Assembly (NCBI GenBank): GCA_021904315.1
Contig: CM038908.1
Span: 19,550,501-19,614,500 of the forward strand
Direction of reading: 5' to 3'
From: Sphagnum magellanicum
Taxonomy: Eukaryota > Streptophyta > Sphagnopsida > Sphagnales > Sphagnaceae
DNA length: 64,000 nt
The notes under the pieces were generated by a model. The model worked only from the letters and a program-made list of their open reading frames with translations. It had not been told where the DNA came from and did no database searches. Made by a program: the position numbers and the translations under genes. Each line of letters begins with the position of its first letter. The first letter of the stretch is position 1. Below, piece after piece: positions 1 through 12,719 of the stretch.

Positions 1-3000
1 TAATCAATAAGGATTTTCAATAATGATCATTAAACCAATCCATAATGAGTGGATAATGTAATTAGTATATTTAAAATGTAAAATAACAACATGAAAGTTT
101 TCTAAAGAGTTTAATATATTTTAACAAAGTTGTTCAATACATACAAAGGATTGAGTTGTGAGAATAACCTCAATTCTCTTAATATTACACTTCATTAATC
201 CACATTCCCTTCATTCCAAAATTATTAAAAAATCAAATTGTTATGAACATTTACCTTAACAAACATTGAAACTTTGTTGACCTGATCAAGCTATGTTTAC
301 TTTTGTGTCAACATTTACTACTTTTTGAGCTTGTTTTGTTTCTCTTACAATTTTTTTTTTTTTTTTAATGATTGATTACAACCATTAGAAAGAATGTCTC
401 AATTACAAGTAACTCAACTTAGGAAACATTTTTTTTTCCTTACAAGTTTATTTAATATGATAAGGACTAGTGTGGCTCCTATCATAAACCCATGTGTCAA
501 TAGGACCTTAATAATAAAGCTCAATTTTGAAAAGAAAATTTTAAATTTTAAATTAATTTCCAATGACAAAAAATATTCAAAATTCAGTATCTCCCCCACC
601 TTAAGTCTAAAAATGATGAAATCACCCCAAGAAATCTTGCACATGAAAAGCTTTCCAGTACTATCAAATGTTCACCCCAATTTCCCTATAGTATTTAGTT
701 TTATTTTTTCTGAATTTTCTTTGACAAAACTAATCAATATTCAATAACTATTGCATAGTAGGGCTAAACATTCCCAAACCACTTCAATGCAACCTTGTTC
801 AACAAGGACTTTCCAATGGTACCAAGAGAATAGTGTTGGAGGGGGAACATTGTGGTTTGGGAAATTTCAACATGAAAAACAAATGAAACAAACTTATCTT
901 CCTTCATACATAGATTGTTTCATTAAATCTTTAATGAAATCATAATAATAAATTATGGGCCATGTTCAATGAGGTGAATAATATTTCACTTTTAATGCTA
1001 GTTAAAACATGCCCATATTCCAACATTTGACCATTATTTAATAAAGAACATTAAATCTATGACAATTTGTAATCCACATCCAAATCAATTCAAGACAACA
1101 ACTACTATCCAAAGCCTTTTCCAAACATTAGCAAAATGGTGATACAATTTGGGCATAGTAAAAAAGTGATGAAATTTTTCAAAAACTAAAAATTCCAATT
1201 TTTTTGTAAAGAACTAGACATTTGCTAAAAATATTCCAGATTTGTTTTGTTTCTTTGGGGGGGCGGGGGGGGGGGGGGGGGGGTCCAAGTGTGAAAATTT
1301 GCAACAAAAAAAACCACTAATGTGGATGCTATGAATCGTACATTCTTTCATGATTTGTGTTTTAATTGAAGGACGCACACTATTGGCTGATTAATGAAAA
1401 CTTTGTTTGTTGGAATATGTTTTTACATTTCAATGGAATGACATAGTTCACTTACAACCAATAACCTTGTTATTTATTTATGTTTTGTCATATGTCATGT
1501 TCACACTATCATCTACATCCATTTGGGTGGCCTAACTTTGGTTATGGATAAAATTGTGTTCATGTTTTCCATTATTGACCTAATATATCACAATTTGCAC
1601 ATATGGTTGGTCCAATGATATTCACATATGGGATATAAATATATGGAATGTAGGCTAATAATGGATAAATATAATCAAAATTTTGATGATTCATGGATGA
1701 AAGTTGTGCTTGAATGTAATATACAATTTCATTTTTGACAAATAATATTATTTTCCTTTTTGAACTATCATAATATCATCCACATTTTAGAAATCCACAT
1801 GCATTGATGCCCATGCCCCAAATCAACAATTTGAATTTTAATAGTGACCATTTTGTTCCATAATATATTTATTATATAATTCTAATTTTTGACTTAATAA
1901 TATTGGATTAAGTTAAATGTGAATGTTACAAATTATAACGACATATCTTTTCATGATATGCTATCTAAATAACATATCAATGAATATGATTGGTCTTTTG
2001 AAATGACTAGTAAATGAAAATATTAAGTTTTGGATTATATTTTCAAAGATGAACATGATAACACATCTTATTAATCAACTGAAATTTTTTAATGATATAT
2101 TTTCACAATTTTATGTTCTACTTTCTTGTCCACAACCACTTATGAAAAAATGGTTATGAAAAAGTGCATTGTGCACAATATTCCATTATTGACCATATGA
2201 TCCTATCAAGAACAATGGTTGCACACACTTACTTATTAATATTGGATTGGCAAATAATGATGTGGAGGGGAAGGATGGTGAGCTTTTGTAAGGGCTAAAA
2301 GTAAGCATGCATACATGAAGGTTGAAACAAGGGTTGTTCATTACCTATGATAGGATGTTGAATATATATATATTACTTGGAATGAGGAAGATAATGAAGC
2401 AAAGAGAGATAGAGATAATCAAGTCACAAGTGGTGCATTCTTCTTTTAAAAATTCAAAAGAATTGTTTTATCTTGGAGCCATATATAAGTTGTGTTTGAC
2501 AATGACAAACAATTCTTATAGGGTCCATGAATGATAAATGTATATGTTATGACTAGTAATGATAAGACCTTTAAATGTAATATTCACACACAACATTAAC
2601 TTGTTATATGTTAGTGGTACAAATTCAAGGATGTTATTTCATGAGCCTATGAGCATGAACCTAAACAGGTGAACATGAGTAAAGGAGCTAAACTGAAGCT
2701 TTTTTTTAATATTCTTTTCACATCAACAAAATATTTGAAAAATATTCTTTGAGACCTAGGACATAATATTTCGTGACGTGAAGGAATATTTTGTCATGTG
2801 TTCATGGATGAATGATATTTATGGATGAAAATGTGGATGACAAATTACAATGGATGAACTTTTTCATGAACATTGGCAGCAAGTTTTTCTTTGTGAAAAT
2901 CGAATGAAAGAAACAAGATGGAAGAAATTTAGCTTGGTTTATTTTTTAAAAAATTTCACATGAAATTATGAAATCATACTTCAACTAGTACTTCATATTT

Positions 3001-3690
3001 CCTTAATATCAAGTATATTCTAGCTTTGCAGCATCAAAACCATATAGAATTTCAAATTAAATCAAATTTAGTGGCACATATACATGTTGACTCATCAAGA
3101 GGTATGTGCCAATTCAAACATTACATGTTCACCACAAAAAGGTATGCATCCATTCGGAATTGAAACAATATGAGGTAGCCCATGATACATCACCATTTCA
3201 AGCTCTTTTATAAATTTTAATCACTCTCTCAACCCCTAGGCTACTTGCACAATGAATTTCATTCTTTCCCCCCTCCACTACTAATTTGTATGTTGAATAT
3301 TTCAATTTGTATTCTTTGCACATGTACTTCCTACTTAAAACCTTTTTGTCTCAACCACTTGTTTGCAATTGTAAAACCTCTCTACTATAATGGCAAAAAT
3401 AAAATTGTTACCAATTGTCACACCAAATACCTTGGAAACTATGATTGAATACATGTTCATATCAAGCATACTAAATAGAATATGTGAAATGATAAAAAAA
3501 TCTTTGGAATATCCAAAAAAAGATATCAAACTAGACCCTTTGGCATTTGCTTGAAATCAAAACATAGGGAATAGAATGGAAAAGGGTAATTGACAAAACA
3601 AATGAATGGGCGACATAGCAATGGGCAAATGTGAACATAGACAAAAAAATTATTTCCATATTCAAACAAACTATAAACGTTTCCTAGGAG
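1..3690. other. AT-rich sequence without recognisable gene
   Basis: No open frame here has a recognisable motif, and the longest ones are short and of biased AT-driven composition. The stretch holds homopolymer runs and scattered phrases about ATATT and CATGTGAAC that recur weakly near 27.2 kb, so it is probably old repeat debris. I see no promoter, tRNA or terminal repeats I can defend. Confidence 0.5.
1257..1283 (+). repeat. Poly-G tract (27 nt, one C interruption)
   Basis: Seven G, one C, then nineteen G in an otherwise AT-rich context. Such a run can form G-quadruplex DNA and is also a site where sequencing and assembly often fail. Confidence 0.9.
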
Positions 3691-3693
3691 GAT

Positions 3694-5136
3694 ATGGAGA
3701 ACTATAATTTGGCTATGTTTACACATGAAATGGACTTCTTTAGAGAGCGTGCAAGTTTAAAGAAGCCAATTCCAAAGCATTTTTTCATTAGCTTACTCAA
3801 CGATTTGTCAACAAAGGACTTAGTAACACTTGGGAACTTGCTATCCACAAAATTCATGAAACCATGACAATGACTCTAAGCAACTCCATGCAAGTGAGCA
3901 TGGGTGTCACAAGAATGGAGGAACAAAGTGTTAAATCAACCAGTTAATCGTCAAATGATAGGGCCAATCCGAAAACCACAAGATGTGTACGATAACAAAA
4001 AATAAAAATGAATTGGAAACTGAAGGAGAAATTAAAATCCCATTTTTTACATTGAATTATAGTTCAATAAACTTGTGAACATGAATATTTGCTCAAAGTA
4101 TGTGATTTTAAAAGGAAATATTCCGTAATGAGGAAATAAAATAAAATTAGGGTTAAATTTGAGCAATGCGGTTCCTTGTTGAACAAATAATCAATGAAAA
4201 TATCAAATCAAAACAGTTAATGATAAGCAAATACATGATGTGGTGGCTGTTGAGGCACATGTAATGTTTTGCCATTTGGAGTTGTTTTGGCACATGCAAT
4301 TACTCCAAATTCACCAATACCCATTAGATGGTCCAATCATAACCAATGGTCGTGTTGTTAGATTAAATGCAAAATTGCACTAGACAATTACAAATATGTC
4401 ACCAAGCAAACATCTTCCCAAATGTGTATTATGTTGTGCATTTAATTTAGTTTTATTTTGAGGTAAAAGGGTTCCACCAAATAAATTTAAGACAAAGCTT
4501 GTTTAATTGCATCATGTCACAATATCCATATCCATGACACTTTTGTAGAACACCACCAAATTTGGATTTGTACCTATTTGTAGAAAAAAAAGAACTCAAG
4601 AGTGTAAATGCAGAGTTATAGGCAGAGGTTAGATATTGGGCATCTACTAATCACTTCAGGATTACCAAATATATGGGACAATGATCAAAATGTTCATCCC
4701 GAAATTTCTGAGCAACTTGCCACAACCACCTAAAGACAATCCATGGCCAACAAACTCAACAAATAAAAATTTCAGAACACAATTTCATTGTTGGTGCAAT
4801 TACTTGGTGGGATTCCAAGCATTCAGATAAATAAACAACTCATTCCTAGAAAAAAGATGGCCAAGAAACAATACGGATGCAAAGGATGATCCATACCAAA
4901 CACTTGCACTTTCCTACAACAAGGAAATGGACTAGCTAATGGTGGCTAACACAATTAACAACGAGGTGGACGTAGAAGACATTTTGGGGTTGAATGATAA
5001 AGAAGAAAGTGAGGTGCACGAGACAACATATTCAGAAAATACCATGATGAATTTGGAAGAGGAACACAAAGCCACAAAACCAACAACACTAAGGTCACAA
5101 ATGGGTTCCAACAATGTGAACAACACATCTAGATAA
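3694..5136 (+). pseudogene. Decayed protein-coding gene of unknown family
   Basis: I do not recognise the family. Several blocks read like former coding sequence on the plus strand, each open in a single frame and separated by stops or frameshifts. Block one (3694-3867) starts MENYNLAMFTHEMDFF and has balanced amino-acid use. Block two (about 4690-4925) includes MFIPKFLSNLPQPPKDNPWP and a run with FHCWCNYLVGFQAF. Block three (4939-5136) is a 65-codon acidic segment starting MVANTINNEVDVEDILGLND. Whether the three belong to one gene is inference from strand and spacing. The sequence between 3870 and 4580 is not clearly coding. No start, promoter or splice site could be fixed. It could also be part of an old transposon. 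Confidence 0.3.
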
Positions 5137-5357
5137 TATAGTTATGCTCAGTTTGTCTGATGCAGAGAAGGACGATACAATTGATATTTAGAAAAAGTAA
5201 ACCCAAGATGCCTATATCAATTGTGAATAACTCTAATTGGACTTAATAGATTGGAAGGAATAAATTTCAAAATTTACAAAGTGAGGTTTTGCACGAGTAT
5301 TTAACATAAATTGAACATTGAGAGCAAGGGCTGCAAACATCAAAGAGTTTCAAAATG

Positions 5358-5836
5358 GACAACAAAATGGTTATTTTGTAAATGTATGGATCTTGTTTTT
5401 TAAGGAAATGAATGGAGGTTTTAAAATAACATTAAAATAAAGTCAGAGAGAACCTATTGCTTCCAAGCTTGCAAACTTTAACAAAAGTTAATTTGGTTGA
5501 TAACACAAATATTTCTAATAGAAGACTATTTCTTGAGTTCAATTCCCTTCATGTGAGAAAATTGTTTATGAATGGACATAAAAGTGGTTAATTTGTAAAT
5601 GTATGGAAATCATTTTTCTCAAAAAATAATGGAGGTTTTAAAGTAAACATAAAAGTAAAGTTAGAAAAAACTTGTTGCCTCCAAGCCCAAGCTAAGAATT
5701 AGGGTTAGACTTAACAATAGTTAATTCGGTTTAGGGTTAAAAGAGTTAATTTGGTTTATAGCACATATATTTTTAATTGAGGACGGTTTCCTCAGTTTGA
5801 TTCCCTACATGTGAAAAATATTATTTACGAATGCAA
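5358..5836 (+). repeat. Two-copy diverged tandem duplication (~220-250 bp units)
   Basis: Copy one (about 5358-5575) and copy two (about 5579-5836) share in the same order: a phrase around TTTGTAAATGTATGG, the block ATGGAGGTTTTAAA, a TTGCCTCCAAGC-like block, GTTAATTTGGTT, and an ending with ATTCCCT..CATGTGA. Copy two carries an extra segment with a GGGTTAG-containing phrase, which makes it longer. Confidence 0.6.
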
Positions 5837-5839
5837 AGT

Positions 5840-6528
5840 GGTGGGAACCTAGGGCATGGGGCATTATGGTTAACTAGAGTGAAAAAAAATATATCAGCAA
5901 TATAAACCAAATACTTGAACAATTGGCTACAAAAATGAAATAAAATATTAATTGAATAGAGGTTCATCCACTACTAAGTAATAATATAATGCAGTAGATG
6001 ATGCAACAATGGTTGCTTATTCTTTGTGGCCAATAATAATTCATTTGGAGATAACGAATGTGTAGGAAATAGAAGGGAAGGAAAAAAAATTATTCAAGTT
6101 AGGTGTAAAACACATACATTGAATGAGAATCTTTCAATGGTGATGTATCCATTGAATACATAATTTACAGCAAAGAAATATTGAAAACAATGAAATCCAA
6201 TTCCAAATTTTGTACTAAAACAGAAGAAAAGTACAAGCCACACTGGTTTATTTCTCAACTACCTCATAATTTATATAACACATAATAGACTTGTCATAAG
6301 ATTAGGGTAGAATCAAGGGGGATGGAGAAGGGCAAGTTGCCAATATTTGAGCACAAGTTGAATATGAAGGTAGTTGGAGGCTTAAAGATGGGCTAGGAAA
6401 GAAATCATCACGGGTGAAAAAAGGAATGTGCTTTGAAGATCGAAATAAACCTATGCAGCACACGGGAAGAGGAGTCATTACTCCATATGAATTCAATATA
6501 GAAAAGCAAAAAATAGATTAGATGGAAA
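5840..6528. other. Intergenic, nothing recognised
   Basis: AT-rich sequence between the tandem duplication and the CACTA element. No coding block, repeat array or terminal repeat is visible. Confidence 0.4.
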
Positions 6529-6954
6529 CACTAGTAAAAAATTGACATTTTGCAACTAGTCCCGACAACTATTTTTTTGTTGCAAACAACATTTGCAACT
6601 AAAATCCTAATAATCACGTTGGACAAATCGCATTGACACTAGTCGCAAACGATAACAAATTTCAGATGAAAAAAAAATCAACAAAATACACCTTCATCCT
6701 TTGAATAGTCATATACATATTGTTACTTGCAACTAAGATGCGAATTTTTTGGTGAACAATGGGAACAAGTTATGTGTTGCCACATGTCCCAATTTTTAAT
6801 AATTATTTTTAAATATATATATATATTGAAATAATCTAAAACATTTAATTTTATGTTTGGATGGTTTAAATTGTGACACGTGGTGCAATAGAAATTTGCC
6901 ATGTGGCTTATTAATTGAATTTGTCCAAATTAAATTTAAATCAATATTTAGGTG

Positions 6955-7095
6955 TTAGGTTGAACTAGGTACCTTCCTACCTATGTACCTACCTACCCAT
7001 CTAGGCTAAATACCTATCTATATAGGACCTATTTACCTACCTAGGCCAAATACCTTCTTAGGTAGGTACGTAGGTAGAAAAGTAGGTAGGGAAGT
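6955..7095. repeat. Degenerate TACC/GGTA tetranucleotide tract in CACTA copy 1
   Basis: Runs of ACCTACCTA and TAGGTAGGTA face each other around a short spacer. This gives a large imperfect inverted repeat that could fold back. The same kind of tract is in the other CACTA family members. Confidence 0.75.
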
Positions 7096-7379
7096 AAGAA
7101 ATTAAATGTAAGTACATGAATTTTTTTAAAATTTTTTTTGTTAAATCATTTTTATTGGCTCATCCCACATGCCCATGTTTTTAAATATGAAAATGTAAGA
7201 CAAAACAAATTGTTTATATACTTTTCAAAATGAGAATGAAAGCCAAAACATATAAGATAAACTTTTTAATTGTGAGTAATTTGTGATTAAAAATGTTTAG
7301 GCACAAACAACTTATAATTAAAAAATTTGTCACATATGTTTTGGCTTTCATTCTCATCTTGAAAAGTATATAATTAAAT

Positions 7380-8618
7380 AGGTAAGTGATAGCTAATTAA
7401 CTAACTAATGAACTAAAAATCAACTAATTAACTAATAAATGTTATAATTATTTAATGAAAAAAATATAGAAAATATAATAAACTTGTTAATTAATTAAAT
7501 ATTTATAGTAATAATCATCGATATATTATTATTATTCAATTAATTATATTATCATTTTTTAAAAATGACTTAATTTATTAGCTAGATAAACAATAATAAA
7601 ATTTTATTTAAATTATATATTAAATACAATGATCTATCAACCAATTTAATTAACTATTAATTGGATATATTTTAATAATTAATTAATTACTAATAACTAA
7701 TTAACTACTATTTCGTAACCAAATAAATTAATATAATAACTGAAATATTTAGTACTAGTGTTTTTAATTTGATAATATTATTAAAACCTAGCCTAGGCTA
7801 ACTATTTTATTATAATTATTCCCATTATTACTTTCATTTTAATAATTAATAATAAATGTAAATGTGAATATTTAATAGTAAAAATAACAGTAATCTAATT
7901 ATTATTGTAGCTAGTTGGTAACCAAGGTTAACTTATTATTATTATTATTCATATTATTACTTCACTCATTATACCTATTTATGAACTATCAAAATAAATA
8001 ATTTATATTTTTAATATGTATATTTTTCCTTCAAATTTTTTTTTCTGCATTTGTATAATAATTTATTAAATTTCCATTCTAACTACTATAGTAATTATAA
8101 TAAAATAGTAAAGTAAAACTAAAAATAGAAACTATATATCAGTAATTGATTATAATTATTGAGTAATTCATAATTAATATATATTAACTATAAATTTGAA
8201 ATATAAAAACTTAAAACTATATATTAATATTTCTTGGTAATTAATATAATATAATAATATTTCAGAATTGATTATTTATAATAAGAATAATATAATTTGT
8301 AGCTAGCTTAGGTTAGTTTTTTTTAATTATAATATATGCTTATGTCACTTATTAGAGCTATTATGATTTATTATAATTATTTTTTAATGAATTTAAATTT
8401 TATTTTTAATAAGTACATTAGTCATTTGAAAATATTTTAATAATTTAATAATAATATATTAGATTTTTAGTAATTATTTCAGTATTTATATAATTATTTT
8501 TCCTATCATTCTAATATTGTCATCATTATGATCATTATGTAGTAAAATATTACTATTTTTAAAATTTGAGTCAAAGATAATTTTGAAATTTAGTTTTTTG
8601 TTATATGTAATTGATATA

Positions 8619-8649
<31 letters not shown>

Positions 8650-8820
8650 TTATTTTTAATAATTTTAAGTAGTATAATAAAATGGTGTGAATAAATTTGT
8701 AATATGGGCACAATATATTGGTAAATATTTTACATAAAATTTTAATATACTCAAAATATACACTAATTAATGTAACCGTAATATCAAGGCCATTTATTTT
8801 AATAATAATACTTGAATACA
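7380..8820. repeat. Extremely AT-rich core of CACTA copy 1, with (AAT)n microsatellite
   Basis: This stretch is almost pure A and T with dense TTAATTA-type motifs. A perfect AAT trinucleotide run lies at about 8621-8647. Open frames here are artefacts of composition. Confidence 0.7.
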
Positions 8821-9186
8821 CATATAATATGGTTATTCATATACATTCAAAATATACATTTATAAATCCCAATACATTCAACTATATTCCTTAGAGTTCA
8901 CAAAATACACCTTTGTATATTCATAGGGTTATAACTAAATTGGTCACGTTTGCAATTAATGGGACATAAATTGTTCTTTTTGGATGAAAACCAAACTAAA
9001 TGTTGTTCACATGTAAGGATGAACATCAAAATAGTCACAAACTAGTTGTAATGTAGTCACAAATATGACTAACACAAGAAATAATTGCAAAAATGTCCAA
9101 ATGTAGTTGCAAATAACTAATAGTCACATATAGTCACAAATAGAGTGGTTACATTTTGGCCAATTTCTACTAGTGAAAGTTCAGAC

Positions 9187-12100
9187 TTACTCACAATCCA
9201 AATCAATCTTTAAGCACTTATGGATAAGGGATTCAAGATTTGAGGAATGTTTTGGCAATTTTTCGTCTCAAGATCCCTCATCTTGAAAAACAGGATGAAG
9301 AACCTTGTCAAAGACCTCTTAATCTCCATCAAATGCCAATATGTATCGGCCAAGTTTCCGGCATGCCAACACACTATTACCCACAAAAAATAAAATGTTA
9401 TAAAAACATTTTAATTTGAATATCCAATGCAACAAGATAAGGCTTAAAACATTACATACTAGTTAATGTTGCGAAATCGACAACAAATGATCCCAACTTT
9501 GAGCAAGTTCTAATCAACGCTTCAAGTGTGAAAGGATGCATTTCCTTGGCCACATGAAATGGTTTCCCATAACTTGAAAGTGTCATAGTGTTGTTATCAA
9601 TACAGTTGTAGAAAACGTCTTCCTCCACAACCCTAATCCCCTGCTCCAGTATGCTAATAACAAATGCTTGGAACTCAAAAGTCTAGGGGGGTTCTCACCA
9701 AAAGTGTGGCCTAGCTAAATAGAATATGTAAGAGGATAAAAGGGAATTGAGGATTGAAATAAACAACTTGCAACAACAAAGCAAGATGGACAAGATATGG
9801 GAACAAGGAGTACCTTTAGCTTGGGATTGTCAATGTTAATCAATGGAAGACATATCACCACTACCCACTTCATTCGGATTGACATGGAATACATGTCCAA
9901 AAATTCTTTAATTTGCTTAAGAACTCACATATCATATGAGTGGAAAAATAGGATCACACCACTCTATGAAAGGAACTTATCAACAAAAATGAAAACGAAG
10001 TCCACATAAAAGGGGACCTTGGCATTCCACTCTAAAATGTCAACTCCAAACTAAGACACCATGGGAACACCAACACTTCCAAGAACGTCTCCAATGACAA
10101 GATCAACGAGCCGTAATGGATTCACTTGATAAACAATTTTTTGTTAAATCAATGAAAGTGGAAAATGATTGAAAAGAAATTGATGTGAAACAATAACTAT
10201 TGAGGTCTTGACTTGTGTTCACCTAATGCATGAATCAATGAAAATGGTATGCTTCGGAGGCCACTTTCCAGTTTTCATTCACAAGGACACCAGGGAAGAC
10301 CATGAAAGAATCACCTTTTCATGGAATCCTAATCTCCTCCCTAATGGGCCAAAGACAAATTGCGCCAAGATGGTAGTGGTTAACGACTTTGTGACGAATG
10401 GAATATTGATGTTTTTCTTGATGGAGCCAAAGACAATTCCAACCGAAATGAAGATGCCTAACGACTTTCAAGTGAAAGGTCAAGGTGTCTACTATATTGT
10501 TTCCTTTCAGATCCATCATGGAAAATCCCGCTTTGAGGTTATGACTTCATAATCAACCATGGTACATCTTTTGGAACCTCAATGATTTCTAAGGGAGTTG
10601 TCTTCTTCCCCTTCCCTTTTACAACAAATTTCTTCTTGCTTGCATGAATGTCTGAACCCCCAAAACTAACAACTTCCCTTAGAAACCATGTTCATGGCTC
10701 TCTCTAAACACGATGTCAAATGGCGGGGTACAATTTCAATGGCATTCAATGTACTAGCCGCAATCTTCAAGATGGTATGGGGACCAATCATGGGGGAGAT
10801 CCTTGCGATACATGGTGTTATCCACCTTTGGATGTTTCCAAATTTGTAACAAATGGGGGAGCTCATCAATTGCATCCCCAAGGAGGAGAACATGGTAGAA
10901 GAACCTTGGAATGAAATGTAGATAAGAAATATCCTCAATGAAAAGCAAAAGAAAAAAAATTAATTAAATACAAAGATGAGGTTTTGAGATCACACCTATA
11001 AAAAACCTTTTTAAGGGCCTCCTTTCCTCCAAATTGTTGATTCTAGGATTTGTTACAATGAATCCCATCAACTTTGGGCTTGAACTTGTAGAAAAAACAT
11101 GTCTCCCACACCTCAAGTTTCTAATGGCAGGTGCATTCTTCCAAGGTCATTAAATAGTGAACCTCTCTTATAGTGAACTTGAGGTCAAAGACTTTGGCAT
11201 TATGGAGTTTGATTGCCTCAAATTCAAGCTACAAAAACTTAAATTAATCATATTAAATTGGATGTGGAGAGAAAATGGAAAATAGAAAGTCGAACAAGAA
11301 GATTTGAAGTATAACTTAGTGCCAAAATGTTGCCTTGTGCAACCATTTGTCCAACTAAGTGTTTGAAAAACCTTGCTTTGGGAACTTTTTAGCTTCCCTT
11401 AGAACTCCAAACTCATTCCATTGCCTCAACCAGGCAACTTTTTATTCCTTGTTGACAAAAGAGTTACAAGCATTTGACTTTTTCAATGAACATTTAAGGC
11501 TCTAGGTAGTTGACATAGTGGGCTTGAATTCCTATAAAAATTTGGGCCTAAAAATAGGATCACAAACACGGAGGTGTTTGTAGAAAGTTAATATTCCTTT
11601 TTCACCTACTCCATTGCCTTTTCCATAAATTATGCAACTTTACAAGAGATTTGTCACCTTCCCGGGGGACCTATTCACAATAGAATTTAATAGCCATATA
11701 TGTCATGGATGCAAGCTCCCTCTAAAGGCACCACAAGAATTCAAGAAGTGTTAATAGGAACATGCAAGGAAATCAAATGTGACCAAAATGAAAATATGTG
11801 GAAAAGAGACAAAAAACACCTTATACATATAATAAAAAAAGGCCTATGATGTGAGGGAATGCTAGGTCTTCCTCAACTTGCTTTCACATTTCTTGTACAT
11901 GTATGTTGGCAAAATGTCCTTGAATTGTTTCAAGGGAATGATTCCAATCACTTGAATGCGAAAGAACTCATGCATAAGGCCTCACTTAACATGATAAAAC
12001 TCAATGCCCCTACACATCAACTTGAAAAATGAGACATGGGAGATAAGCAAAATTATAGCTATTAAACAAAAATCAAAAAATGTGGAAGTCTTATTTGTTC

Positions 12101-12632
12101 AAGTCAGTCATGGTTGTGAACAACTCCACAAGCCCATGAGATGTGTCAAGTAACATTGAATATGTGCTAGGATGGATCATCACTATGTAATCTACTAATG
12201 TACTTGGCATCTAGGCTTAGATGTAGTGGTTCCCATCCCATACAAAAAACATTTTGTTGGAAAATCACACAAAGTTTGGGTCATGCTATAACACCTTCTC
12301 AAATTGATCATTCTCAAGGAGCTAGTGTTCATCCCATTGTCATTTTGTAAAGTAACATCCTCCTCTTCACCCTTCTAGTTCATTGAAAACAAGTAAAAAA
12401 CCTTGTCTCCTTCCCTATATTGTTTATGAAAGGCTTGCTCCATTTTCAAAATATCAATTTTGAAAATAAGCCTGACAATGGGCATGGGAACCATCTTGCA
12501 CAATGGAACATACATTTGGGCCTTGCACTTTGGGGTGATCTTATACTTCTTAAGAATCTCCCTCATGTTGATTTTTGTTTGGTTTTGCACCGTTCAAATT
12601 GTCATGTCAAAGGACAATTGATCCTCCTCCAT
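9187..12632 (-). pseudogene. Decayed ParB-like / beta-class N6/N4 DNA methyltransferase-like gene
   Basis: The role is inferred: a DNA amino-methyltransferase with an N-terminal ParB-like domain. A start candidate ATG is at 12630-12632. The N-terminal block (12375-12590) reads MREILKKYKITPKC..VPLCKMVP, and a DGH-like signature VWDGNH lies at 12226-12243, as in ParB/Srx folds. The C-terminal part has the order of permuted beta-class enzymes. A motif-IV-like block is at 10122-9814 (LVDLVIGD, then GVILFFHSYDM). Then KPFHVAKEMHPFTLEALI and GSFVVDFATLT (about 9570-9463) match the motif X-I region of PF01555. ACRKLGRYILAFDGD (9322-9366) follows as motif II. Likely introns are 9715-9813 (GTACTC..TTTAG) and 9374-9459 (GTATGT..ATAG). 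Stops within the motif-IV block and frameshifts elsewhere show that it is dead. Motif IV lacks a clear DPPY/W. The middle (about 10200-12200) still holds coding-like blocks such as IIPLKQFKDILPTYMYKK. A search could change the family call. Confidence 0.5.
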
Positions 12633-12719
12633 TTGAGTTGTCAGGCTTGAAAATTGCCATATAGAAAACACAACAATTATGATGAGAACAAAATTTTTTT
12701 TAATGTGAGATATATGTGA

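Larger units (their letters stand above)
6529..9175. mobile_element. Non-autonomous CACTA (En/Spm-like) element, copy 1, 2,647 bp
   Basis: The left end begins CACTAGTAAAAAATTG. The right end read on the minus strand begins CACTAGTAGAAATTGG. The element is flanked by a 3-bp direct repeat AAA (6526-6528 and 9176-9178), as expected for CACTA insertion. Subterminal regions carry many copies of a TAGTCACAAAT / GTCGCAAAC-like motif in both orientations, typical of the transposase-binding subterminal repeats of this superfamily. The interior has a TACC/GGTA-rich tract and a very AT-rich core, with no transposase reading frame. Both ends and the left interior (about 6720-6910) are homologous to the element at 22153-25166. 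It sits directly beside the 3' end of the methyltransferase-like pseudogene, whose possible terminal stop at 9187-9189 is 12 bp outside the element. Confidence 0.82.

Noticed and set aside
8486..8821. 111-codon minus-strand frame
   Set aside because: Ile/Leu/Asn-rich translation of the AT core of a CACTA element with an (AAT)n run; not a gene.
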